A DNA stretch of 64,000 nucleotides, taken from contig JAODTK010005771.1 of NCBI GenBank assembly GCA_026419785.1, positions 907,501 to 971,500 on the forward strand, given 5' to 3'. Below the pieces are notes generated by a model. It was given only the letters and a program-made list of their open reading frames with translations. It was not told where the DNA came from and did not search any database. The stretch's first letter is position 1; each line of letters opens with the position of its first letter. The stretch is from Sclerodactyla briareus. Its lineage: Eukaryota > Echinodermata > Holothuroidea > Dendrochirotida > Sclerodactylidae. A program made the position numbers and the translations under genes. Shown one piece after another: positions 25,003 through 38,071 of this stretch.

Positions 25003-25235
25003 AATTATTATAGTATCCCCACTTCGGGATATTTTGGTGTTTGGCGCGTCTCCGCCACCGCCCCCCACCGTCGCCTCTCTCGTCCGCGGAAATTTTTCGT
25101 GTTATACGCATACTCTCTAACGCAATTTCCGATTGACACGAAACGCTGCACACATGTTCGCCCCGAAACAAAATCCCGAATGAGTTCGAAGTGGGGGCCG
25201 TCGCGGGACCACTCTGGAGGTGGCCATCTTAGGCG
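25003..25235 (+). mobile_element. Helentron-superfamily head fragment
   Basis: ATTATAGTATCCCCACTTCGGGATATT is followed by a CTCCGCCACCGCC head. Then come TCTCTAACGCAATTTCCGATTGACACGAAACG...CACACATGTTCG and a GGTGGCCATCTTAGG word. The order matches the heads at 5753 and 59929, but the sequence is strongly diverged and no 3' end is seen. Confidence 0.45.
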
Positions 25236-25799
25236 GGGGAGTAAATAGTAGAGCGTTATCATTGGGGGGGGGGGGGGCTTTGCGCACAGGTCCCGGGGTT
25301 CGATCCACTTCCAACCGTCAGCAACCGGGCGTTTTTCTCCAGAAGTGGCTGTATTTGAAGTTCGACTGGCGTGTTCTGGGTCTTAGGTTCTTGGTCTGCT
25401 GTTGAGCAGTGGGCTTGGTAATTTCGTCGGGGGCTGTTTCGGGGGCACTTGCAATAGGCTCGTCGGTCCCGGCTGTGAGCAGGCTCGTCGAAATCTTCCG
25501 CTCCTTCCACAGGTTCTGAAGAAATGGTCAGGTCCTGGCGTTCACTCCGGTGTGTTTCCGTCGGATGGGGACGTAAAATTGCTGTTCCGGGAGTAGGATT
25601 GGTGTCTCACTCCGGCCTCGATAAATCATCTGAGCCTAGTCGATAACACACGGCGAGTTTTCGCCGGTGCTCATCCCGATCAAAAATTCGGTTAGGGTTT
25701 CCACGATGAGTCAAATGGCTTCCCGACCCTTAGCAATCAAATCCAATCAAATCAAATCTTGGATTTTCAATGAAACTGAATTGATAGTTTTTGTACATA

Positions 25800-26065
25800 A
25801 CTCCCTAGTGCCTTGTCAGATCCATTAAACTTTGCACACATATCGCGTCGTGAAAATTTTTGACATGTGACACAGTGGACGTCGCCCAACCGCTCTGACT
25901 GCGGCCTTTTGGATTTTTTTTTTGCGATTCTGAGTTTTCGCTTATTTCGATTATTCGCGTGTTTTGAAGCATGCGATCATCTTGACAGACCAACTCAACT
26001 TTTGTTTGTCGCCCTCATACGACCCCACCCGGCGGCGCCATTTTGGATTTTTGCGAAAATGGTTG
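25800..26065 (+). repeat. Diverged unit of the GGCGCCATTTTGGATTTTTGCG repeat superfamily
   Basis: The words AAACTTTGCACACATATCG, TGCGGCCTTTTGGATTTTT, TTTTGAAGCATGCGATCATCTTG and GGCGGCGCCATTTTGGATTTTTGCG occur in the same order as in one unit of the 60.2-61.2 kb array. It is probably a solitary, decayed copy. Confidence 0.4.
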
Positions 26066-26139
26066 CAGATTTGACATTTGCATTGGCGGAGCATGGTGGT
26101 GTGCATTGGAACCAACCCCTCCACTTCCCTGGGTCATAA

Positions 26140-29100
26140 TCCTCTGATAGAAACAAGGCGAACAAAGTCACCCTCCGATCATCGACTGGGGATTACACGT
26201 TGGCGGTTACCGGCCAGGCGATGTCTAGTTTTTGTCTTGTTCTCTCTGCGGCAGAAACCAATTTCTTGGACTAACAATGGACAAATTGTTAAACAATTGC
26301 TATCCATCATGTCCCTATCTAATCTGTTACCTCCTACGGCAAGCAAAGGAGGCCACCGGGCCTCGGTGTTATTCGATCTGTGGCATGCTAGTGGATATAC
26401 GATCAAGTGTGAGGATAGACTGGTTGCGGGGAATACTGGCATCAGTTTTTTCACGCACGGAGCATTCGAGATCCGAGGCTACATCTGAAAGTTCTGGTGT
26501 GGTTCCAAATCCCAGCAGTCCACCGTTTTCCATAATAATCAAACCGCCCCCTCCGATCATGTCATGGCGGATCAGAAGAGCGAGAATACGTATAACTGTA
26601 CTGATAGAATACATACAGTAATAACATCAATCATGCATCGTAACGAGATCGTTCACACATGTGCGAATGGCGGAACCACATGGGCCCAAGAGGGTCAAGA
26701 TAATCATCTTCGACTCGTATGGCGTATGCGATGGGACGCTGCATAAGCTGCAAAATCATAAGTTTAGAGTCACTGTACTCTAGGCCGACTGACAATGAGC
26801 GGTATACGATAACACGTATTCCTGGGTTCGATGCATGACACGGTTGAATACAATAATTGTACAAAAATACCAAAAAATCATTGACTCTTGTATGCGGGTT
26901 GCAGCAGTGGAGAACCCCGCAACGCATAACGGTGGACATAATATATGGATATATGCAGATGGTGTGTATGGATTTTTTTTAGTCAGTACACATACGACGC
27001 AACTAACCACGACTGGTAAATTAGACGCTTAAAATCCGAACTTGAAATGACAAGAACACAAAGCTGTCTAGTGATCACTTGCCACGCCGATCATAATTCG
27101 TCAAATTTCGTCACCCATCTTGATTTGCACTTATAGTAGGCTATATAATACAATGTGACTAATAATCATTCTATGTCTTGCATAACCATCACATCTCTAA
27201 TTTGAATTAATATGGTTTGCCTCTCCAGCTAACGTGTTAACAGCTCCACTGAAATGTTACCTTAGAGATGGATTGTCGTCTGCTAGCGTCCCGCGAACAA
27301 GCGACGGCGATTTTTGCATGACGTCAAGACAAATATCATAATGGGCACACACTCCTTATACGGATGATTGACATTATGTGATTCCGAATACCGATGGCGG
27401 CAACATTACGATATTTTTTCTTGACGTTTTTTTTCATGCAAAATTCGCCGTCCGCGTGTTCGCTGCCGCTAGCAGACGACATCCATCTTTAATAAACTTC
27501 TCCACTCATACTAACTATCGGGGTCTGTTCCGGCTGCATCTGCAACACATGGCTTTTAAACTTGATAGCCTAGCTTCTTCTTCTTTTTTTTGGGGGGGGG
27601 GGGCCCATTCTGACTGATATTGACCCTAAATAATCCTGAATTAACATGTCCTAATCCCCAAGCAATGGGATTATACCGGTGCAACCTACATGCCAAATTT
27701 GAAATCGTTAATGGTCACACGCTCCAGGGTAGTGTACCAGCTATGCTATCTAGCTTCTCTTAAAATGGTGTCTCATTTTGTCATTCGCAACCTGGAGTGC
27801 ATTTAAGGCCCAGATACGATCCACAAAAGGCGCTTCCTCTCCATTTGTGCACCTTGCGTGGCAAATCGAACCATGGTTGATGTTTGCGTTTTCATATATC
27901 GTGCTTACAAGCTCTCATCTAGAATTCCACGTTTTTTGGGTGCTGATGCGGCGTGACAACGATTTTGTCGGGTCCTGTGAATGGTTTGCCGAGCTGAAAT
28001 AGGTTCCATCTCGCGCAGAAAAATAAATGGACCGAGCACTGAGGCAGGGATTCCATACTGCCATAGAAAATGCGTATGGATGCCGGGCTGGATGTGAAAT
28101 CCACATCCTTTACGGAAACGAACGTTTGTTTCAGAAGAGAAGGCACTAATTTATGCGGAAAACCATAAGAATGGAGCAGCCCATGCATTTTGGTTCGCTG
28201 CTTGGCGTTTTAAGGAATATTCCTGAATTTTGCGGTTTCGCAATCCGTGTACGCATTGGTACATCTTGCTTATCTCGCCTATTCAGTGTCGGTTTGCCTC
28301 ATTTATATCTTCTTCTTTTGCCTCGTGTAACTGTTATCTCTCTTTACAAACTAAGGACATATCAGACACTGGCTACCGCTCAGGTTCACGGGAGTTGCAG
28401 ATTTGTTCACACGCTAGGCCCTATATATCGGACCCGCAATCGCATCTATGAATCCCAGCCTTAGGCTGAGATTCCAATATATACGGCGGGATTCCGGGTT
28501 ACGGTAGAAAACATAAGCTTGTCGTTTTCCACTGAAGATGAATTTGGAAAGTGCCCGAAAAAGCTGTTTCGGGTTGACAGACTGAGATAGCACCATTTCA
28601 ATAGCGGCAAAAATTCCTTGAACGAAATGGAACGAGCACAAAGTAAGCGAAATACCACGCTACCAACGCCGGTATAATGCCCGTACCTCGAAAACGGATT
28701 TATTATATGGAATATCGTCCTCATAAAGACCAATTTATGGAATTTATTTTTTGTGAGTTATCACATATTTTTAGTCATTCCGGATCACCCCCCTGCATCT
28801 TTTTTCCTTCGAAAAAGTGTTCCGTATCGCCAAAACTGCGATTTCAAAATGTTACCGCACCAGCATCCGCACTAAGGATCTCGCCTTGAGTCGGCAAAAT
28901 ACCACGTGTAGGTGGCCAATGCAGCAACGATACAAATGCAAGAACTGGAATACTTCACCATGAAAAACCACTCAACGTCCAAGCACAGCGTCAGATATGA
29001 TATATCATTAGCCTTCCACGTAATCGTAAAGCCTACTCAACAAAAAAAAATGGGATTGCGGCAGACATGCACATATGGAATTCATCATAAAACCATTCCC

Positions 29101-30600
29101 GTCCACCTATATGAAGCTGTTGGATATTGATGACCTTTGCACGTCGTCGTACAGCCTGTTCCCTTTCAAACACTAACCCTTTCCACAAAATAGCGATGTT
29201 GGCGTACATGCCGCACCCGAGCTGATAGATATTGATGATCATCGACATCCTTTTTAAAGAGACAACTACTTGGCTAATTCACACAAATAGCGATTTGGAC
29301 CTACACTCACGCCATCCCGCATCCCGCATCCCCACCGATTGCTAGCCTAGACTCGTTACTGATTGAATAGGGCGACAATTACAGGAAATCACCGTTATTG
29401 AGAGAGGCGTGAACGTTTCGCAACAACGGCCGCATAACTGATAAGGGGACAAACCCCGCCACGGACCACGGGCTATATCGGAGCCAAGTTTTACATTGAC
29501 GTATCATTGTGACTAATACCCGTTTGTCATAGTGACGTCATTAAAAATTTTTTTCGACAATCTAATACAGACGACATTACCTCTTTAACGATCCCTATAG
29601 GGTCTATAGGTCATTGAGGAATTCGCGGAGCTGATCCCTGCATCACCCGAACGACCGCTTGTCGGAGTAACTGAGGATAATGGCCGCAGTAATCAAGCAA
29701 CAGTTTCTCTGATAAGATCTCCTATTATGTTATTCTAGCAGTGGTCAAACCACTCCGGGAAAGAGCTCCGGATTACTGGTCAATATTATGACAAAGAGAA
29801 TCCTGCTTTATTCGCAACGTCCTCAAATGGTCGATTTCCTCCTTCAATGGTATATAGACCGGACTTATTTCAGCAACTCGTGATCCGGAAAGTGGGTCGA
29901 ATGCTTAGTTTAATTTTGGAATAGCATGGAGTTAAATTAAGTGATTTGCGGGTCTCATTCAGCCATGCAATCGCTGTCGCCTTTTTTTTGGCAAGACGTC
30001 ACGTTTGGCAGGCGCGGGGGTTTTAAGCCTCACCCTCTTATTTGCACATAGTACAATTTATGGGCCCCTAGACACATGCTGCTGCAATATCTGCTAAAAA
30101 ACTCGCTGCAAACCTCTATGAACCCTCAAAAAAAAAATGTGTGTTGGAAATTTAATTGCATCACTCCTTGGTCACCAGGTGTCGGACCCCCGTGAGTACG
30201 GCCCCATGCGTATATTGCGATAGGAACCGTTCGTTGGAGTTGCAAAATTATATGACCCGCGATATTGTGTCCCAAATACTCGAAAATAACACACATTCAA
30301 GGCGTAATAACAAGGAACAAGAGTTGTGCCTCAATAGTTCCGCAGGATACAAAAATGGTCACATTGGTGTCTTACAAAAATTCACAAAACCTAGTTAAGT
30401 TCGTCTTCACTAATGTTCAGCAAATGTTGTGTCGATTCTACCTAATGGGCCGAGTGCGAATTGATCAATAACGAACCATAATCGCCGTAAACGTTGGCAA
30501 GCTAGGTATATGCCTAACAACGATATCCATATAATACAATACCCCTGAACCCCCTCCCCGAAAAATCGGAACTAATTGTCTGTGATGCGTGAAACGAAAG
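26140..30600. other. No supported gene
   Basis: The stretch has mixed composition and many short open frames up to about 130 codons (for example 26232-26621 plus). None shows a recognisable family or convincing splice signals. A G11 run follows a polypyrimidine tract at 27570-27603. Confidence 0.45.
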
Positions 30601-30769
30601 TGGTTGACGGATCAGAAGACACTCATCCTGCCCTTGGGCATTCCCAGCCGGCAGGGTTGGCACGGACGGTGAGTCTGAGAATCGCGGACGATTTTGACTT
30701 GCTTAGGTGGACCCTGGACGACGTGTGATTTTTCCTAGCTGCGGGAGAGCATCTCTACTAGTCATCATG

Positions 30770-30935
30770 TCTCCTCCGTCCGTTCTCGTTCTTCGTTCGT
30801 ACGTTCGTTAGTTAGTTCGTCCTTTCTGTTCTTCACGTTCCTTCATAACTTCTATACCGTACGTCCGATCAGGGTGAAATTAGGTATGTATTTGCTCTTG
30901 CTACACTGGCTAGACTCCGCTACATTTGTGTCGCA
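30770..30935 (+). repeat. TTCGTTCG-rich repeat fragment with CCGATCAGGGTGAAATTAGGTATG
   Basis: A pyrimidine-rich run with repeated CGTTCGT words (30775-30830) leads into CTATACCGTACGTCCGATCAGGGTGAAATTAGGTATG. This has the shape of the CCGATTNACTTGAAACTTGGTACACATG segment that opens the Helentron-superfamily body. The match is short, so the link is tentative. Confidence 0.3.
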
Positions 30936-31923
30936 TAGTTTGATGAATATAGATTTTTAATTAAGCCAATTAATAAACCCAATTTCCCACTTTATATTGA
31001 TGTCTCTCTGACTTCAGAACAAGTTTGTTTTACATTACTCTATCCTCTGCTGAATCAGTGTTTACCTGAATCTTTCAGAATGTCCAGGGAAAATGATGTG
31101 TCTTTCAAGTCACTCTCATCCCTGTTTACATTACGTAGTCCCCTACCTCGCAGATTTGTTTACAGTATCTCGGTCCCAAGTTTTCTCATATGTTACGCTT
31201 AGAAAATGATTTTGCACAGACGCTTTCATATCATTTGACATGGGGGCTTGGGGGTTGCCCCACGCCCACACACCCACCTTAAATGCTGTTTATGTAACTG
31301 GTTGGAGTGGGTTAAACTATAACACTCATGGTGTCACAATGTCAGATATTCATCTCTGTGGAAGTGGTGTTTCATCACTGTTCCTGCCAAGGCTTCGGAA
31401 GAGTTTTGTCGCATACTTGTTGCTGAGCACTGAAGCGCCAATATTAGCCAATTGGTTACATGTTTTTCAAGGCATTCCATGGTAATGAGATGTCCGTAGA
31501 AAGGTCAGTAACTGTGATCAAACAAGAAATGTGAGTGGCGGAAAACATTGCAGGTTTTGCCCACGGGAATTTGGCTGTCCGCAGCTACCAGACTTCAAAC
31601 TTGCACTGTTTTTTTTTCAGCTATCGAGTCTTCTTGTGATATGATGCGATTAAAGGCGGATTACTGAAATACCTTCCCCAGTTATTACCCGCCATGCTAT
31701 GGACCTGCATGTAACCATGTAAACCCTCTAGGAACCCTTGGGCCAATATTTTCCTCAGATGTTGGTCAAAATTAAACCGTCCCGACAGGAGACGAATGGA
31801 GGGCCAAACAAGAGCTACTATTCTGGAAAAAAAGAATGGTCCCTGGCCCTGGAATGGTCCCTGGATTCTGTAGTGGAACCGAGGGCATTTTTCCCTTTAT
31901 TAAAAAATTAGTGTCGGATGTTG

Positions 31924-31987
31924 TACAGTAATTACGTAAATTTCACAATACACTACTGTGAAATTTACAAGAAATGATATTACTGTA
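31924..31987. mobile_element. 64-bp palindromic MITE-like element
   Basis: TACAGTAAT...ATTACTGTA ends enclose a perfect 11-bp inverted repeat GTAAATTTCAC/GTGAAATTTAC (31936-31946 and 31958-31968). A similar half (ACGTAAATTAC) follows at about 32000. No other copies were seen in the window. Confidence 0.45.
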
Positions 31988-33184
31988 TTAGGTACTTCAC
32001 GTAAATTACCGCAGCAGATACCATAATTCGCTGGGTCACTGATAATTCTACACGAAGTTGTTACAGTGTTGGTAGACTCCGGGACTTTCCAACCTACACT
32101 TCGGCTCTTATCTTGTGCAGCCGAATCAAGTAAGACGCCCTACATAGTAAAAAAAAAAAAAAAAAACAAAAAAAAAAAAACCGTCAATTATTGGATCGGA
32201 CATGGTTTCAGTATCGCGCAGGAAATTTTACCATAGCAGATCTTTCTTATGTCTCTATATGAACTGAGAAATTCCTCCGTTCGATTGCCTCATACACCAG
32301 ACAGAATATACGGCCCCTTCGGGCCTATTGTACCTCTGTCACCATCTACGCAAGGAGGGGAGGAGGGGGTGGGGGGTCCGGTACTTTTTCACCTCTCGAT
32401 GGCTGAGCCCATATTTGTGTGTATTCATGGTCCGTATCCGACCGTGTAATGTTGCAGGGACTTCGAAAGTATTATGGTGACGTACTCCATGAATATGTGC
32501 CCATGAAAATACAAATAGCAAACATTTTCATGCGCATTCGGTTACAGGTTGAAGACCCTTCAAACTGAAGTATTATTCCTATAAGCCCTCAGTCTTGCCT
32601 CGATATTACGCAAGAGTAAACATCTGGCAACAAACCAATCGACTAGTTTGTCACAGTAAGTACACCCAGCCATAGTTCGTTTCAAATGTATCGAATCTGT
32701 ATACTTATTTTGCCTTGACTGAGGAACAATCGGTTCCGAGCCGGTTCACTATTAGGAATTTGATGGCTTGTGCTAATCCTTTTCCGACAGAAACCATGTT
32801 GAGCTTTGACCAATACCATGAAAGAATAGAATACATACGGAATTGTCCCGGTTATCAGCAATTACTGCACATCGCTATATTTATTGCGCATGTAATTTGT
32901 CCGTGTTTGGTGAAATAGGCGATGAGAATCACAAATTGTCCACCTTCGATTGGAGTGTCGTAGGAAGTGTGTGGAGACACACAGGGTTTTGGGCAATGGG
33001 CTTGACTAAGCTGTATAGCCTACGTAATAATGTGTCTAAATTGTATACATTATAATGAACAGATGTTGGCGGGAGAGTTAGCGCTAACATTCTACCTTCA
33101 CTTCAGGAATGAACCAGCATCGTTCAGAAATTTAACCAGCATTCACCTTGTCAGACGAGTTCCAAAAGTGATGGCATAATACGG

Positions 33185-33740
33185 CGTGAATGTGGTAGGA
33201 CGACTGCCGTTTGGAAACACAAGGTTTTCGTGGAGAATGGAAAAATGGTATATAGGTCCCAAATCCCTTTCAATACGTGTGTATTAATTTGGTCGTCCAA
33301 TTATGCAGAGAATGAGAGAGAATCAAATCGCCAATAACGCATGACGTAACACTTGACAACACGGAAGTTTTGTTATGTATTTCATTGTTTCGTTTTGATG
33401 AATAAGTCAACATTTTAGCAGAATTTCTGTGGTCTTTCTCTCAACCAAAGTACCTACACATCACACCTGCTCCCACACACTACAGCATCCTCTCCCACAC
33501 AGACCAAATGCTCTTAGCGAAGTGAAAATAATCTGTGAATTTCAATCGAAAACACAGAATGTTTGCAGGTCTGTACAAGTATGACATCAATTACTATTGC
33601 ATGATGGGGTGCCTTACGATTTTGCGCAATACACATGCACAAACTTCAAAGGACCTGGTAACGCCCTAACGGAAAGTCGTACAAACCTCTGGTTTGGACT
33701 GCGCATTCTGTTTTTTCTCCACGACTAATATATATCATCT
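33185..33740 (+). repeat. Dispersed repeat R560, copy 2
   Basis: This is the partner of 13080-13640 in the same orientation, 20.1 kb away. Conserved words include AATAAGTCAACATT, GAATTTCTGTGGTCTTTC, TTGCATGATGGGGTGCCTTACGAT and CTGGTTTGGACTGCGC. It is probably an old transposon of unknown class. Confidence 0.6.
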
Positions 33741-34510
33741 TTAGTTCATAGCAGCAGTAAGTCTTTTAATCCCTATAAACACATTGGTATGAAGACCTCG
33801 CTATATTCTCCCTCATCACGTGTGAAAGCCATCGGTGGCAGATCACCCTCCAAGGAAATGGGACAGTGGCGCCATTTTCGGACTACATTTTACCGAGCAC
33901 CATCGTCTGGGGGTTCTCCTAATGTGCGCATTGAGGCCGGCTTTGGATTCCTGTCTGGCTGAGACGGTATCCTAGTTTTTAACGCCCCCCCCCCCCCCTC
34001 CCCTCCTGCGTCCGTGGGCTATCAGACTGATTTGATTCTCATCGCCACCCTCCTCCATCGCCTCCCCGTGTTTATGCGTTTCAATCAACTGTTAGTATTA
34101 GTAGATTAACGTAAGCCGAGGGACTCCCGCGGTGGGAGATTTCTAGTGAGAAAGGATGCGGCGGAAATACTGCCGATAAACATCCTCGTCAAATGACAAT
34201 CTCACTATGACGCAAGCTTCTCGCTACGTGGGGACTTCCCCGTTCACAACGATTAGCGGCCTGTGATTGGCTGGTATTCCAGTTTGCTCATCGTGTTCGA
34301 ATATATGGAACCCAAATTCAGCCAAATAGATTGGTATCTAGTAGGCGGTAATCGTCGGGTACGTTGTTGTACGGTGAGAAAAGTTTATTGAAGCAACACC
34401 ATGATGGGCGCTAAACTGGTTCCGGTAGTTTACCAGAATACAATGGATCGATCGCCATCAGATAGCCATCGTAGTTCAGGTGCTATCTTCAGAGAAATGC
34501 TACTCTGTCA

Positions 34511-34806
34511 AGCGTGTTCAAACTGTCTTGTGCGAGACGAACCATACCGTTTTTCGGATTGAGTGTGCACCACAGTGCGATGACCTGTCGAACGATTGAT
34601 TATCGGAGTCTCGGCGCCTAACATAACGGAGAAATGGTGGGATTTTAGTGGAAAAGGCACAAGTTTTCACCTTTGTCGCCTCAGGCAGAGGAATAGCTTG
34701 GTCAGCCGAAATTCTGAACACCAAGAAATTTTAAAGCACTTTGAAGCTTGTTTTCTTACTCATTACTTGTGGCGGCGTGCAATAAGTGTTTAGTCGACCC
34801 ATTTGA
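34511..34806 (+). mobile_element. (CGATA)n MITE family, copy C
   Basis: GTGTTCAAACTGTCTTGTGCGA opens the copy. GAGTCTCGGCGCCTAACATAACG, CACAAGTTTTCACCTTTGTCGCCTCAGGCAG, GAAGCTTGTTTTCTTACTCATTACTTGTGG and CGACCCATTTG follow in the same order as in copy B. The CGATA run itself is almost gone here, so its length differs widely between copies. Confidence 0.55.
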
Positions 34807-35819
34807 AGGCAAACAACCAGTTACAAGGACTTTAGCTAGTTCGTGGACGACATCACGCGCAAATAGGGGCACAATATATTCATGAGAGCTCATGCTGGAA
34901 GGCACTTAAATACTACTTCCACCCGCCGCTTCCAATCAGCCACATCTGAGAAAGTGACCAGGCGAGTCTGTCCCTCCCCCCCCCCCCCCCAACTCTTCCG
35001 AGGTACCCGCGCAGCCGCGCCAACCATGAGCCACTTGTCTGCCCCGGCGAACGGCCCTAACCCAATTAAGGGGTCTCGTGGAGACAGAGATCGTCCACCG
35101 GGAGGCACGCCATACACCTGCCATCTGTCCAAAAGAAGCGGAATTGGACGACACTGATCAGGCAGCTGACCTCACCATCCCCGCCTACCCTTTCGCTGGA
35201 TAACCAGTCTTAATTAGGCATCAGTATCACAAGAAGACGGGAAGTGAGGTAGATAAGTACATAAGTGCTCAAAACCAGAAGAAAAATATAAAACACGTCC
35301 AGTAGCGTACCCACAGGGAGGGAGGGGGGGGGGGGGTCAGAACCAACCATGATCCAAGTGACAAGGAATTTTCACACAAAAACTGAGTTTGTGCAATTCA
35401 GTAGAAGTTGGTGCAGATGTTCAGTATAGCGAAATTTGCGCTGTTATTCGGCGAAAGGTTGCGCAGCTGTGTCTAGGGGCACATGAATTGTTCCTATTTG
35501 CCAATGGGGGGGGGGGGAGGGGGGGTGGGCCATTATGGGCGCACTTTCGCCTTGAGATTCGGTACGCGCCTGAACGTTCGGTATGCCTGGTACCGTGGTC
35601 CTGTCGAGGCCATCTGAGTTGACTCAGACTATAGAACCATGTATATAGGCTCGATTTGATGAACTATTCAGTACCATGATGCATTCTGTCTGGCCGCGGG
35701 GAGCCGTGGGAGTGGTTCGTCATCGATTCACGGTGAACGTACAGAATAGAATTTTGGGGGAAAATGAAAAAATATTTATTTTAAAAAAAAAAAAAACAGT
35801 TAATCTTCAATACCCATGG

Positions 35820-36020
35820 GATGTGAGTGATGATCACTCTGCCGTCGAGTGAACCTTCACTCCATTGCAGAGCGACAATTAATTCATTGGAAGGGAATCG
35901 TCACCCTTTGTTAAGGCCTGAATGATACTTCGCTCTATTAGAGTGAAATTCCACGTATATTCAAATCTGATATAAGTGACCACTCCATGGAGTGGAATCA
36001 CTCTTTGTTTGTAGAGAGGT
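35820..36020. repeat. Cluster of ACTC/GAGT palindromes
   Basis: This includes the perfect 16-base palindrome CCACTCCATGGAGTGG at 35980-35995 and several ATCACTC/GAGTGAA words in both orientations. It is probably the remains of a foldback element. Confidence 0.4.
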
Positions 36021-37214
36021 AATACTCGTATGAATCGTCGGCAATTAGATTGTGAAACTATTGGGGACCATCGCGTTTCTGTTTGTTTGTTTTCTCGGTG
36101 GTGAGAAGCGGGATGCTGTTCGAGCCACATCTTCTCTGAGCTGTGGGGACCGTAACTCCGCAAAACAGGGACTTCAGCCTTCATGTCATGTCCTCCTCCT
36201 TCCAGCCCTATCGCTACCCATTCTGAGCATCTTTGTTGGGTGATATAAGAACTACAATTGAGGAAAAATCTGTAGAAACGATGTGTATATGGTCAAAATT
36301 CGTAATTTCGTGGAAGGGCCCTGTGCATGGCGGAACGAATACGTTGCACGGCCGGTCGGCTTTTTTTTTTCTAAATCCCGGACGTATCACACCATTTTCC
36401 CAACAAATAGAATGATTCGAGTGCTGTCATTTTTGCTGATGTTTTCTTTTAGATGGGTATCGAACGATGGCATTCATTTTCTATCACTGGTGCTTATTTT
36501 CTCAATAGGCCTATTTCAAAGGCTGAATGATCTAGCTTTAATTCAGTATTTAGCCGCATTGCAGAAGTGAGAGTATTACAGTTGCAAGTTTTGAATATTT
36601 GATTTTTGCGAGTATATATCTCAGGGCACCTAATTATCCTATGTGTCCTCTCTGTGATCTGATATATTCAAGTTATGTTGTATTTCGGCTCTTTATAGAG
36701 TGATACTTCTAAATCTGGTTCATCTATCGATAAACTGAGATCCCGGGGGAATACACTGTTAAAACGTTAGGCGAGTATTCACCAACCTCAAAAGTTTGCA
36801 AAAATGTATCACTATTGTATCCATTCCAAAGAAGAGCCATAGCTTAACATGAGATTTGGACTCGATTGATTGGTCAACTTGGTTTTACCCAACTTTGGAG
36901 GTTGCCGAATACCAGCCCCAATCTCATGTCTGCCCAACCTTTTTTCAACAGTGTCTATACCCGAAAAATGTTTTATTCGCATTCTTTGAACTGGGTTGAT
37001 CGGTTAATAACCCGTTTTCCTCGAAGTTCACTCAATCTTAGAGAGGGGTTTTATCAGTTATAGATCTGTGGTATTCAGCCAATACCAGATGTTATCTTTC
37101 GACGAATGGGTTTTCGATTATTATCTCATCGTCCCCGAAAGTCCATATGAGATAGTGAGTCACTTGCCATTTCACCTATATTTACTGTTGCTGGTTGCCA
37201 GTGCAACGGTTGCT

Positions 37215-37800
37215 ATGTCCCTAGAGTGGTTTGGAATTATCCACTGAGGGGTACCATTGGTGGGGTACCCGGGCTAACTGCCAGGTGTCCAGCAATGAGG
37301 GCATTTGCGAAAGTGTCTGTTTGTGTTTGTGCGTGTGTGCGTGCGTGTGTGTGTGTGTGCTTTTGCGTGTCCTCAGATTTTGATGGTTTTTCGCAAATAT
37401 CTCCATTTTTGGAATTGGCTGAACAAAGTCAACTTTTGCGCACACTTGATAAGTCACAAAACCATCTTTGTTCCAATGAGGTGAACTATCGAAATTGTGG
37501 AATTTAAGGTGCAAAAACGAATTTTGGGGCCATTTCCTCAATTTTAACGAATTTTTCACTATTTTCCAAGATATTCGCCGATTTCGAGGGCTGAATGATT
37601 TCAACTTTGTAGCAATGTAAAAGGCACAAATTCCAACGTTTCCCATGCAATCATCGCAAATTACCAAAATGTGGATTTTAGGTGGGGAAAATGGATTGTT
37701 TGGGCAAATTGGGAATTTTCGAAAATCTGTTCTGTTTTCCAATTCGAATTGGGCAGGACTGATGATTCCAAAGTTTAGAACAAGGTACATGGTAACAAAC
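37215..37800 (-). repeat. Diverged tandem repeat of about 165-175 bp with an open minus frame
   Basis: Three units are marked by TTTTGGAATTGGCTGAACAAAGTCAACTTT (37412), TTTCGAGGGCTGAATGATTTCAACTTT (37581) and a weaker match near 37740. A 189-codon minus-strand frame runs through all of them without a stop, but its protein is repetitive in step with the DNA and contains a (TH)n tract from the GT microsatellite at 37325-37370. It is more likely repeat DNA than a gene. Confidence 0.4.
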
Positions 37801-38071
37801 CGGGTTTCCCAAATTTATGCTGTACATTTACTGAAATTTCTATAATATGAATATTTTGGGGAAAAACAGCTGTTCCCAACGTATTTTGATAATTGTCTAT
37901 TTTGTGTGCTCGCGAAAATTGCGCGGGAAGAACAACTGATTCGTTCCACGTTTGCTGATGAGATCCTGCATCTCTGGTGATTGCCCTCTTGTTGAGCATT
38001 TTGCTTGTCTTACCTTCACGCAAAACGCGTCGATCATACGTCATATTAAAACGAGTCTGAAAACTGTAAGG

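Noticed and set aside
25285..25310. GGGGTTCGATCC B-box-like word
   Set aside because: No A-box or cloverleaf can be drawn around it.
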